DNA of 21,543 bases from an uncultured bacterium (GTDB lineage: Bacteria > Actinomycetota > Coriobacteriia > Coriobacteriales > Eggerthellaceae): positions 1-21,543 of the forward strand of contig CALADF010000016.1 in assembly GCA_937890835.1 (NCBI GenBank), read 5' to 3'. Positions within the stretch are counted from its first letter, which is position 1, and every line of letters starts with the position of its first letter. The translations under genes were made by a program, and so were the position numbers. The notes beneath the pieces were generated by a model. The model saw only the letters and a program-made list of their open reading frames with translations. It had not been told where the DNA came from and ran no database searches. Below are positions 15,564-21,543 of this stretch, piece by piece.

Positions 15564-16258
15564 TGCAGACGCGCAGCAAATACATCGAGCAGCTTGAAGA
15601 ACTTGAGTCGTGCGTGCGCAGGCTCGGCGAGAAGACAGCCGCCGACGTGCGGGCGGCGGGCCTTGCCCTTGCCGGCGACGCGGGCGCGGCCGAGGGCGTT
15701 TTCCAGGGTCGTGAGGCGGAGAAGCGGCTGCAGTCCGCCATCGAGAGCAGCTGCTTCGACGCGATGCTCCTCCAGCAGCCGCTCGTTGCGGGTGACCTGC
15801 GATTCGTGTCGGGCGCTTTCCGCATCGTGTCCGACCTGACGCACATCGGCGCGATGACGCGCGACGTCGCGTATCTGGCGACCGTGGTGCCGGGCGAGGA
15901 GATGGGCGATCTCGCCTCGCTGTTCTCGCAAGCGTCCGAGCGCGTCGCGGGCATGGTCGATCACGCGGTCGGGGCTTTTCTTGCCGAGGACGAGGCGGCG
16001 GCGCGTGAGGTGTACGCGCTCGACGATGCGGTTGACGAGTTGTACGACCGGGCGAAGGGCCTCATCGTGGATAAGATCCGCGCTACCGACACCGACGCGG
16101 CGTTCTTCCCCGAGATGCTCATGGTGGCGAAGTACTTCGAGCGCATGGGCGACGATGCGCAGCGCATCGCGAGCTGGGCCGTGTTTCGCGTGACCGGAAA
16201 CCATGCGGTATACTCGGCCAAGGAAGGCGGCGACGCTTCGGAGGCCGAGGGGTTCTAG
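15563..16258 (+). CDS. phoU: Phosphate signalling/transport regulator PhoU
   Basis: A 231-residue all-alpha protein from ATG 15563, overlapping the pstB2 stop. PhoU links the Pst transporter to the PhoR kinase and limits phosphate uptake when phosphate is plentiful. Two three-helix repeats are visible. The first has LQSAIESSCFDAMLLQQPLVAGDLRFVSGAFRIVSDLTHIGAM; the second has DDAVDELYDRAKGLI and YFERMGDDAQRIASWAVF, the metal-binding ER-GD-A-I motif of the family. The length is normal. Position after the transporter and before the two-component genes is the usual arrangement. Confidence 0.94.
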   Translation: MQTRSKYIEQLEELESCVRRLGEKTAADVRAAGLALAGDAGAAEGVFQGREAEKRLQSAIESSCFDAMLLQQPLVAGDLRFVSGAFRIVSDLTHIGAMTRDVAYLATVVPGEEMGDLASLFSQASERVAGMVDHAVGAFLAEDEAAAREVYALDDAVDELYDRAKGLIVDKIRATDTDAAFFPEMLMVAKYFERMGDDAQRIASWAVFRVTGNHAVYSAKEGGDASEAEGF

Positions 16259-16259
16259 G

Positions 16260-16982
16260 ATGCTCCCCTCACCCGGAAAGAGAGCACGGTTGATTTACTA
16301 CGTCGAGGACGACAAGAACATCAGGGAGCTCGCGGTGTACGCGCTGACCCATGCGGGCATCGAGGTGGAGGGCGTGTCGGACGACGCCGAGTTCCGCGCC
16401 GCTTGCGCCCGCAGGCTTCCCGATGTGGTCGTCCTCGACATCATGCTGCCGGGCGCCGACGGAATCGAGATCCTCAAGCGCATTCGTCAGACCCCGGGGC
16501 TTTCGCGTGTGCCGGTGATGATGGTGACCGCGAAGAACTCCGAGATCGACATCGTGACGGCGCTCGATAACGGCGCCGATGAGTACATAACCAAGCCCTA
16601 CGGCATGCTCGAGTTCACAAGTCGCGTCCGCGCGCTTTTGCGCCGTGCGCGCGAGTGGAGCGGAAGCGCTGCCGACAGGGAGCTTTCCGCGGGTCCGCTC
16701 ACTGTGATGCCCGTGCGCAGGGAGGCTGTGTGCGCGGGCGAGCAGCTGGCCTTGACTGCGCGCGAGTACGATCTTCTCGTCTACCTCATGCAGAACCCGG
16801 GCGTCGTCCTGTCGCGCGAGACGCTGCTGCAGCACGTGTGGGGTTGGGATTTCGGCGGCGGAAGCCGCACGGTGGACACCCACGTGCTTTCGCTTCGCCA
16901 GAAGCTCGGCGAGCACGCCGATCTCATCGAGACGGTGCGCGGCGTGGGGTATCGTTTGAGGGGATCGGGCGCGTCGAGGTAG
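16260..16982 (+). CDS. PhoB-like response regulator, first copy
   Basis: A 240-residue OmpR/PhoB-type regulator. ATG 16260 follows the phoU stop by one base and has GAGGGG upstream. TTG 16290 (GGAAAGAGAG upstream) is an alternative that would begin MIYYVEDD, exactly like the next gene. The receiver domain has the acidic pair in YYVEDD, the phosphoacceptor in VVLDIMLPGADG (Asp60 from the ATG), the Thr of MMVTAKN and Lys of ITKPYG. The winged-helix DNA-binding domain has LTAREYDLLVYLMQNPGVVLSRETLL, SRTVDTHVLSLRQKLG and TVRGVGYRL. It probably controls pst expression through the repeats near 10980. A close paralogue follows 33 bp later. Confidence 0.93.
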   Translation: MLPSPGKRARLIYYVEDDKNIRELAVYALTHAGIEVEGVSDDAEFRAACARRLPDVVVLDIMLPGADGIEILKRIRQTPGLSRVPVMMVTAKNSEIDIVTALDNGADEYITKPYGMLEFTSRVRALLRRAREWSGSAADRELSAGPLTVMPVRREAVCAGEQLALTAREYDLLVYLMQNPGVVLSRETLLQHVWGWDFGGGSRTVDTHVLSLRQKLGEHADLIETVRGVGYRLRGSGASR

Positions 16983-17015
16983 GATCCGCGCTTTTTCGGA
17001 AGGAATGAACCATCG

Positions 17016-17711
17016 ATGATCTACTACGTTGAGGACGACGTCAACATTCGCGATCTCGCCATCTATGCGCTCAAGCAGGCGGGTTTCGAGGCTCAGGGCT
17101 TTCCCGAGGCCGACGAGTTCTTTGCGGCGTGCAAGACGCGCGTTCCCGACCTGGTTCTGCTCGACATCATGCTGCCCGGCACCGACGGGCTTGAGATTCT
17201 TCGCATGATCCGCGACGATGCCTCCATGAAGACGCTCCCCGTGATGATGCTGACGGCGAAGGGGACCGAATACGACACCGTCTGCGGGCTCGATGCGGGC
17301 GCCGACGATTACCTGGCGAAGCCCTTCGGCATGATGGAGCTCGTCAGCCGCGTGAACGCGCTGCTGCGCCGCGCACACGCGCCGGCGGCGGAGGACGCGG
17401 GCGATGTGCTGGCAAGCGGTCCTATCGTGCTGACGAGCTCGGCCCGCACCGTCACCGTCGACGGGGAGCCGGTGGCGTTGACGCTCAAGGAGTTCGACCT
17501 TCTGCGAGCGCTCATGGCCAACGAGGGCAGGGTTCTCTCGCGCAGCCAGCTGCTCGAGGAGGTGTGGGGCGTCACCTACGTCGGGGAGACGCGCACGGTC
17601 GACGTTCACATCCAGACCCTCAGGCAGAAGCTCGCGCGGGTGCGCGAGGGCGTCGATGCGTTCATCACCACGGTGCGCGGCGTCGGCTACTGCTTCAAAG
17701 CGGCGCTGTAG
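17016..17711 (+). CDS. PhoB-like response regulator, second copy
   Basis: A 231-residue regulator from ATG 17016, with GGAAGGAA upstream. The receiver has YYVEDD, LLDIMLPGTDG (phosphoacceptor Asp50), MMLTAKG and LAKPFGMMEL. The DNA-binding domain has LTLKEFDLLRALMANEGRVLSRSQLLEEVWG, TRTVDVHIQTLRQKLA and TVRGVGYCFK. All phosphotransfer residues are intact, so it is not a degenerate copy. It resembles the first regulator throughout, pointing to tandem duplication. The kinase gene starts 18 bp later, so this copy is the more obvious partner of the kinase. Confidence 0.93.
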   Translation: MIYYVEDDVNIRDLAIYALKQAGFEAQGFPEADEFFAACKTRVPDLVLLDIMLPGTDGLEILRMIRDDASMKTLPVMMLTAKGTEYDTVCGLDAGADDYLAKPFGMMELVSRVNALLRRAHAPAAEDAGDVLASGPIVLTSSARTVTVDGEPVALTLKEFDLLRALMANEGRVLSRSQLLEEVWGVTYVGETRTVDVHIQTLRQKLARVREGVDAFITTVRGVGYCFKAAL

Positions 17712-17729
17712 CGTGCGGAGGTGCGCGAC

Positions 17730-19229
17730 GTGACACCGACCCATGCCAAGGCGAAAAGTCTCAGCGGCAAGATCTTCTATACCGTCATGGTGTTCACCAT
17801 GGCGGTTATCGTGATCATGTCCCTGGGGCTGACCTGCATCTATTACTTCTCGAAGGAAAACGATGGCGAAAATCGCCTGCTCGATCAGGCGCGCGACGCC
17901 GCCGCGTACCTCAACGAAACGCCTACCTCGGCGAACATCCCCGCTTTGAAGGAGCAGTTCGCGGGCTTGGTTCGCTATACGCTCATCGATCCGGATGGCG
18001 TGGTGCTCTACGACAGCGCATCGGAGGATCCCGCGGAGCTTGAGAACCACGGCACGCGTCCCGAAGTGGCGGCGGCGGAAGCCGACGGCGAATGCGCGGT
18101 CACGCGCTATTCCGACACGCTGCGCACCGACACCGTGTACGCCGCCGTACTGCTTGACGACGGGTCGATCATCCGCCTGTCCGAGACGCGCGAGTCGCTT
18201 CTCTCGTTCGCGGGAAGCCTTACGGCTCCCATCCTGCTGGCTCTCGCGGTATCCGCAGTGCTGGTCCTGCCCCTTTCGCGCATTCTGACGAAGCGCATCA
18301 TGAAGCCTATCGACGCGCTCGATTTCTCCGATCCCCTCGAGAACGACATCTACGTGGAGATGGATCCGCTGCTGGTGCGCATCGACGAACAGCAGCGCCA
18401 GTTGAAAGCTCAGAACAAGGAGCTCGCGCGTGCGGAGAGCATGCGACGTGATTTCTCGGCGAACGTGTCGCACGAGATGAAGACGCCCCTGCAGGTCATT
18501 TCCGGGTATGCCGAACTGATGAAGAACGGCATGGTTCCCCATGAGGACACGCAGCGGTTCGCAGGCCTCATCTACGACGAGTCGAAGGCTATGCGCGCGC
18601 TGATCGATCATGTGCTGACGCTGTCGCGGCTCGACGAGTCCGCGTTCGAGCGCGATACCTCGACGCCGGTCGATCTGCTGGCGGTGGCGAACAGAGCGAA
18701 CACGCGATTGCGGACACTCGCCGACGAGCGTTCCGTCCGCGTGTCGGTGGAGGGGGAGAGCGCCTTCATCGCAGGTAACGAGACGCTCATCGAGGAGATG
18801 CTCTACAACCTCATCGAGAACGGCATTCGTTACAACCACGAGGGCGGTTCGGTGTCCATGCGCATTTCGAACGAGACGGCCGCCTTGCCCGCGCCGTCGG
18901 GCGCGGCTTCGACATCTGCCGCGCGCATGGCCGCCTTCGGGCACGGCGCCGGGGACGCGTGCGATGCCCAGCGCGAGGTGGTCGTTCGCGTGAGCGATAC
19001 CGGCCCGGGCATTCCGCCCGAGAAGCGCGAGAAAGTGTTCGAGCGCTTCTATCGCATGGAGAAGAGTCGCTCGAAGGAGACGGGCGGTACAGGATTGGGC
19101 TTGGCCATCGTGAAGCATGCGGTGCTCTACCATCACGGCACCATCACCGTCGAGGGCGAAGTGGGGAAGGGCTCTGTCTTCATCTTGCGTTTTCCCGCTG
19201 CAGGCGGGCTGGAGGACGCCGTTCGCTAA
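17730..19229 (+). CDS. PhoR-like membrane sensor histidine kinase
   Basis: A 499-residue kinase. GTG 17730 is chosen because GGAGGTG (17716-17722) sits seven bases upstream; the in-frame GTG at 17721 is part of that site. Two membrane segments (about 15-40 and 164-186) enclose a roughly 120-residue outside sensor domain. The dimerisation helix has FSANVSHEMKTPLQ with phosphorylated His248. The ATPase domain has N-box EEMLYNLIENGIRYN, G1 VSDTGPGIPPEK, F-box VFERFYRMEKSRSKETGG and G2 GTGLGLAIV. An Ala-rich insertion of about 35 residues lies between the N-box strand and G1. The operon position suggests phosphate sensing with PhoU. No PAS domain is seen. Confidence 0.92.
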   Translation: MTPTHAKAKSLSGKIFYTVMVFTMAVIVIMSLGLTCIYYFSKENDGENRLLDQARDAAAYLNETPTSANIPALKEQFAGLVRYTLIDPDGVVLYDSASEDPAELENHGTRPEVAAAEADGECAVTRYSDTLRTDTVYAAVLLDDGSIIRLSETRESLLSFAGSLTAPILLALAVSAVLVLPLSRILTKRIMKPIDALDFSDPLENDIYVEMDPLLVRIDEQQRQLKAQNKELARAESMRRDFSANVSHEMKTPLQVISGYAELMKNGMVPHEDTQRFAGLIYDESKAMRALIDHVLTLSRLDESAFERDTSTPVDLLAVANRANTRLRTLADERSVRVSVEGESAFIAGNETLIEEMLYNLIENGIRYNHEGGSVSMRISNETAALPAPSGAASTSAARMAAFGHGAGDACDAQREVVVRVSDTGPGIPPEKREKVFERFYRMEKSRSKETGGTGLGLAIVKHAVLYHHGTITVEGEVGKGSVFILRFPAAGGLEDAVR

Positions 19230-19477
19230 CGGGTGCTGTGCGGCGCGGCTCGCGCCCTGGGCGACGGCTTGCGTCCGCGGACGTCGCGCCTTCGCCCCGA
19301 GCCGAGCGACGGCATGCGCGTTTCGGTCCGCGCCCGCGCTTGCGTTTCGACATCCGTTCCGAGTGGCGCGTCGGCATCCCGCGTTCCGCGTTTTCGTTCC
19401 GGCATCCGCTTTCCCGCATATGTTCGAACCTTGTGAAGGTCGGTGTTGTCAAGACTTTTCAACGACGATGGTTTGCC
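19230..19477. other. GC-rich spacer after the kinase gene
   Basis: About 250 bp of low-complexity sequence rich in TTCCG/GCGTT words. No gene, clear terminator or promoter is recognised until the -10 box at 19478. Confidence 0.5.
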
Positions 19478-19483
19478 TATACT
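19456..19483 (+). promoter_or_regulatory. Promoter of the probable 6S RNA
   Basis: TTTTCA (19456-19461), a 16-bp spacer and TATACT (19478-19483) place the start near 19490, just before the closing stem of the RNA. Confidence 0.6.
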
Positions 19484-19489
19484 AACCCT

Positions 19490-19661
19490 AGACCCTGCTT
19501 CCGTCACATTTTTGCGATGGACCGACGTTTTATCTTGAGGGAGCTCAAGATAGCGGGTGGAATGGAGATTCGCGTCCGTTGATGCGAAAGCCAGGAAGCC
19601 AGCTGCGAGCACCCACCTTTTGAGGTGGGTTCATCCTTCTGACGCGGAGCAGGGTTTCTTT
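19490..19661 (+). ncRNA. ssrS: Probable 6S RNA
   Basis: 6S RNA mimics an open promoter and binds the housekeeping RNA polymerase. The candidate is about 170 nt. Its ends form a closing stem: ACCCTGCTTCCGTC (19492-19505) pairs with GACGCGGAGCAGGGT (19641-19655), which then runs into TTTCTTT. Inside are a 9-bp hairpin (TATCTTGAG, 19531-19552), an 8-bp hairpin (TTCGCGTC, 19569-19588) and, on the 3' side, GAGCA followed by CCCACCT-TTTG-AGGTGGG and TTCA (19612-19633). A small hairpin ending GGGTTCA on the 3' side of the central bubble is a known 6S feature. AAAGCCAGGAAGCC resembles a cobalamin-box, but the rest of that riboswitch and any downstream plus-strand gene are missing. No open frame fits. 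Confidence 0.62.
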
Positions 19662-19739
19662 ATGCTTACGGCAGGTTTTCGAGCGTGTCCTCCGTTTCGC
19701 GCGTTTCGTGCCGGCGTGACTTATTCTCCGTGACCGATA

Positions 19740-19767
19740 TGGTCAAGAATGGGCGATATGAGCCTTT
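19740..19767 (-). repeat. Dispersed repeat, copy C (reverse orientation)
   Basis: Read on the minus strand this is AAAGGCTCATATCGC, then CCATTC, then TTGACCA, close to copy B at 3460-3487. With copy D it forms inverted arms matching at 22 of 28 positions. Confidence 0.75.
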
Positions 19768-19881
19768 TTCCGACGACGAGACGCAATTCCGGTCAAGATA
19801 CGGTGTTATGCGCTGTTGATGAGCTTCCCGGCGGGGTGGTTTTTCTCGAAATCGCGCATAGCGCACAACGAGAGACCACGT

Positions 19882-19909
19882 CAAGGTTCATATCGCCGTT
19901 TTTCGACCA
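19882..19909 (+). repeat. Dispersed repeat, copy D
   Basis: CAAGGTTCATATCGCCG, then TTTTTCGACCA. It can pair with copy C across a 114-base loop. A following stretch, AAGTTGGCGAAGCCAGGAGACCAAGG, loosely repeats the GACCAA word also seen after copies A and B. Confidence 0.72.
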
Positions 19910-20044
19910 AGTTGGCGAAGCCAGGAGACCAAGGTTGCGAAGCTGGGAGACGGGGATGGCTGAGCGCTGCTGTTGATAATGCTCTTTCTGTTGGCTCTGA
20001 CTTGTGCATGGATGCGTGAAAAAGGTTTTAGGTTGGCTGTGCTG

Positions 20045-20077
20045 TTCGGGGCTATGTTGATCCCGCATAGCCCCGAA
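20045..20077. repeat. Perfect 12-bp inverted repeat
   Basis: TTCGGGGCTATG (20045-20056) and CATAGCCCCGAA (20066-20077) flank a 9-base loop, 70 bp beyond the end of the minus-strand gene. There is no T tract on either side, so it may be a factor-dependent stop, an RNA-stabilising end or an operator. Confidence 0.75.
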
Positions 20078-20145
20078 ACATCGAAGAAGGTTGACATGCG
20101 CAGGTCTGGACAGCTTGCGCAAGGCTGGTTCAGGCAGAATCTCCG

Positions 20146-21255
20146 CTAGTATGCCTTATCGACCCCGTATCGGGCTTGTTCTTCCGAAAAGCCCTCGTAG
20201 ATAAGCTGGTCGAAAAGCCTATCTCGTGAGAACGGCATGAGCTCGAGATAGCTCTTCGCGGACTTATAGGCTTGCTCGTTCCAATCCGCTCCGCAATGAT
20301 CCGCTGCAAAAGTGGCGTCTTCGCTGGAGAAGCCCTCGTATTCAAGTTGCTCGATTAATCTCGAGTACGAAAACGCCATTATATTGAGATAGCTTGAGGC
20401 TGATGACAGGGCGTTTTTCTGAGATGAGGACAACGTGATCTTGTAGGGTTCGGTTTCGATGACCTTGCCGTATACCGTGCATGTCTTTGAACGCTCCCCA
20501 GGCGTCACGCTGCCGTTCTTGGAAATGGTGACATCTTTCGTGATCTCCCAGTCTCCTGGCGTGTGAGCGACCTCGGCGATCGATGCTTCGGCGGTCTGCC
20601 CGCATATCGTGCACGTCCCGTGCTTCTTTCCCCTCGAGGCGCAGGTCGGTTCCTCGTCGATCGTCCACTCCTTAACGGTATGGGGCTTCGTTCCGCCGAA
20701 TGATTTGCCGCATCGCGTGCAGTAGGCGAGTTCGGTGCAGGTGGCCTCGACTTCATCGTGGCCAAGCGGCTTGCCTTCGGTTTGGCCGCATACCGTGCAC
20801 GTTTTTGCCTCGGTGCAGGTGGCGTCCTTCCAGTGGTGGCCGAGCGCCGCTCCTTCCGTCTTGCCGCACACCGTGCACGTTTTTGCCTCGGTGCAGGTGG
20901 CATCTTGCCACTTGTGGAAACAGATGATGCGGGTTGAGAAGAGCAGGGTGAAGACGAGGATGAACGCGAGCGCTCCCGCACCCAGGTAAAGACCTATCCG
21001 CGTGGTTTTATCCATTTCGAGAAAAGCTGTTTTAAGCTTGCGGATCGGTGATGTGCTGGAAGGCTTGCTTGCGGTGCCGCTTTCGGCAGTGGCGGGTGAG
21101 GCCTTCGCGGCCTTGTCGTTTTCGTGCGGAGAGCCGGGGGAGCTTGCGGGTTTCGAGTCGAAGGACGGGGTTTCCGCACGGGTGTCGTCGTCTTTCGGGC
21201 TCTTCGGATTCCTGGGGTCGTTTGGGGTGGCGACGGGCGGCGGCGTGAGAGCCAT
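20146..21255 (-). CDS. Membrane protein with Cys-rich CTVCG repeats and two Ltp-type domains
   Basis: A 369-residue product from the ATG at 21255. Residues 1-80 are Pro/Ser/Lys-rich and disordered; a single membrane helix spans about 87-111. Next come Cys-rich repeats of about 25-35 residues: ATCTEAKTCTVCGKTEG, ATCTEAKTCTVCGQTEG, ATCTELAYCTRCGKSFG, PTCASRGKKHGTCTICGQT, and a degenerate fifth with CTVYG. Residues about 278-322 and 327-369 are two copies of the Ltp (host cell surface-exposed lipoprotein) motif, A..SA.SYL..M.FS...L..QL.YEGFS.E.A. In streptococcal phage TP-J34 that domain blocks phage DNA entry. There is no lipobox, so anchoring is by the helix with the repeats outside. A better ribosome site and ATG (21325) lie out of frame upstream, across a C6 tract, so the true protein may carry about 23 more N-terminal residues. 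Confidence 0.8.
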   Translation of the reverse strand: MALTPPPVATPNDPRNPKSPKDDDTRAETPSFDSKPASSPGSPHENDKAAKASPATAESGTASKPSSTSPIRKLKTAFLEMDKTTRIGLYLGAGALAFILVFTLLFSTRIICFHKWQDATCTEAKTCTVCGKTEGAALGHHWKDATCTEAKTCTVCGQTEGKPLGHDEVEATCTELAYCTRCGKSFGGTKPHTVKEWTIDEEPTCASRGKKHGTCTICGQTAEASIAEVAHTPGDWEITKDVTISKNGSVTPGERSKTCTVYGKVIETEPYKITLSSSQKNALSSASSYLNIMAFSYSRLIEQLEYEGFSSEDATFAADHCGADWNEQAYKSAKSYLELMPFSRDRLFDQLIYEGFSEEQARYGVDKAY

Positions 21256-21286
21256 GCCTTTCGGTAGAGGTGTGGGAACTACGGGC

Positions 21287-21325
21287 TTATCGTCCTCGGG
21301 GGGTGTTGGGTGTTTCGTCCGCCAT
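21287..21325 (-). pseudogene. Out-of-frame N-terminus of the Ltp-domain gene
   Basis: ATG at 21325 has AGGAG five bases upstream, the best ribosome site for this gene. It reads MADETPNTPRGR and stops at 21287. Loss of one C in the C6 tract would continue as MADETPNTPEDDKPVV and join the long frame, whose sequence before Met 21255 stays open and keeps the same Pro/Asp/Lys character. Confidence 0.6.
21298..21303 (-). repeat. C6 homopolymer at the frame break
   Basis: Six C residues on the minus strand (G6 on the plus strand) lie at the junction between the well-initiated short frame and the long frame of the Ltp-domain gene. Confidence 0.85.
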
Positions 21326-21371
21326 GAAAGCTCCTGTCTCTTAATGGGTTGGATTCAATTCGATTCTCTCC

Positions 21372-21377
21372 ATTATA
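21372..21377 (-). promoter_or_regulatory. -10 box of the Ltp-domain gene
   Basis: TATAAT on the minus strand predicts a start near 21365, giving a leader of about 40 nt before the ATG at 21325. The -35 region (TCTTGT, 16 bp upstream) is weak. This placement favours the 21325 start over 21255. Confidence 0.55.
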
Positions 21378-21489
21378 CGCACGAGGTTTGCGCACAAGAC
21401 GCCGTATTTCCTCTTAGGGGGGGCGTTGATTCTCGCGGTAGGATTCTTTCTCAGGTGCATCGCCTTCAGGGCGGGCTCTCGATGCATGA

Positions 21490-21516
21490 AGAAAGCCGCT
21501 CGAGATGAGCGGCTTT
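21490..21516. terminator. Perfect 11-bp hairpin, possible terminator
   Basis: GAAAGCCGCTC (21490-21500) and GAGCGGCTTTC (21506-21516) flank a 5-base loop. Read on the minus strand it is followed by TTCATGC; on the plus strand by AGCTGG. It may end a minus-strand gene outside the window or, less likely, a short plus-strand transcript. A smaller GCATCG/CGATGC hairpin lies just before it. Confidence 0.55.
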
Positions 21517-21543
21517 CAGCTGGTCGTTTATAGGTTGTTCGCG

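Noticed and set aside
16269..19136. A 955-residue open frame on the minus strand
   Set aside because: It covers the two regulators and the kinase in antisense; the plus-strand genes are unmistakable.
19595..19610. Cobalamin-riboswitch B12-box resemblance (AAAGCCAGGAAGCC)
   Set aside because: Other conserved riboswitch parts are missing, no plus-strand gene follows, and the terminal closing stem fits 6S RNA better.

Overview
This is high-GC DNA, almost all of it read on the plus strand, with short dense operons, strong Shine-Dalgarno sites and long Ala/Arg-rich low-complexity protein stretches. A class III (oxygen-sensitive) ribonucleotide reductase, a Tat-type lipoprotein PstS, a SipW-type signal peptidase and gut-type Cys-rich CTVCG repeats together suggest an anaerobic Coriobacteriia member (Eggerthellaceae-like). 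That assignment is inference from gene style, not from a database match.

Layout. 1-2870: the 3' part of a secreted TasA-like/beta-helix protein, a terminator, then a Ser/His signal peptidase with unusual disordered ends. 2981-3109: tRNA-Arg(CCT) and its terminator. 3110-4061: a gene-poor island holding two copies of a dispersed repeat and, on the minus strand, a candidate structured small RNA with C-rich loops. 4062-5847: a two-gene unit, a homocysteine-methyltransferase-fold protein lacking the usual zinc cysteines and an unknown protein. 5848-6480: repeats, paired NrdR boxes and a long leader. 6481-9911: nrdD and nrdG, separated by a terminator and a degenerate repeat array. 9926-10723: a small MscS-type channel. 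10930-19229: a full phosphate regulon, pstS-pstC-pstA-pstB-pstB2-phoU followed by two PhoB-like response regulators and one PhoR-like kinase, preceded by tandem Pho-box-like repeats. 19230-20145: a second gene-poor island with a probable 6S RNA, an inverted pair of the dispersed repeat and a perfect hairpin. 20146-21325 (minus): a membrane protein with Cys-rich repeats and two Ltp-type domains, whose best start lies out of frame across a C6 tract.

How the parts work together. PstSCAB imports phosphate; PhoU and the PhoR/PhoB-like proteins sense and adjust this, presumably through the repeats upstream of pstS. NrdD makes dNTPs without oxygen after NrdG installs its glycyl radical, and nrdD is probably repressed by NrdR when dATP is plentiful. 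The signal peptidase probably matures its upstream neighbour, whose signal peptide is of the SipW-dependent type.

The observations most worth following are the C-rich-loop RNA at 3725-3864, the C6 frameshift at 21298-21303, the zinc-less methyltransferase homologue and the dispersed repeat family shared by both islands.
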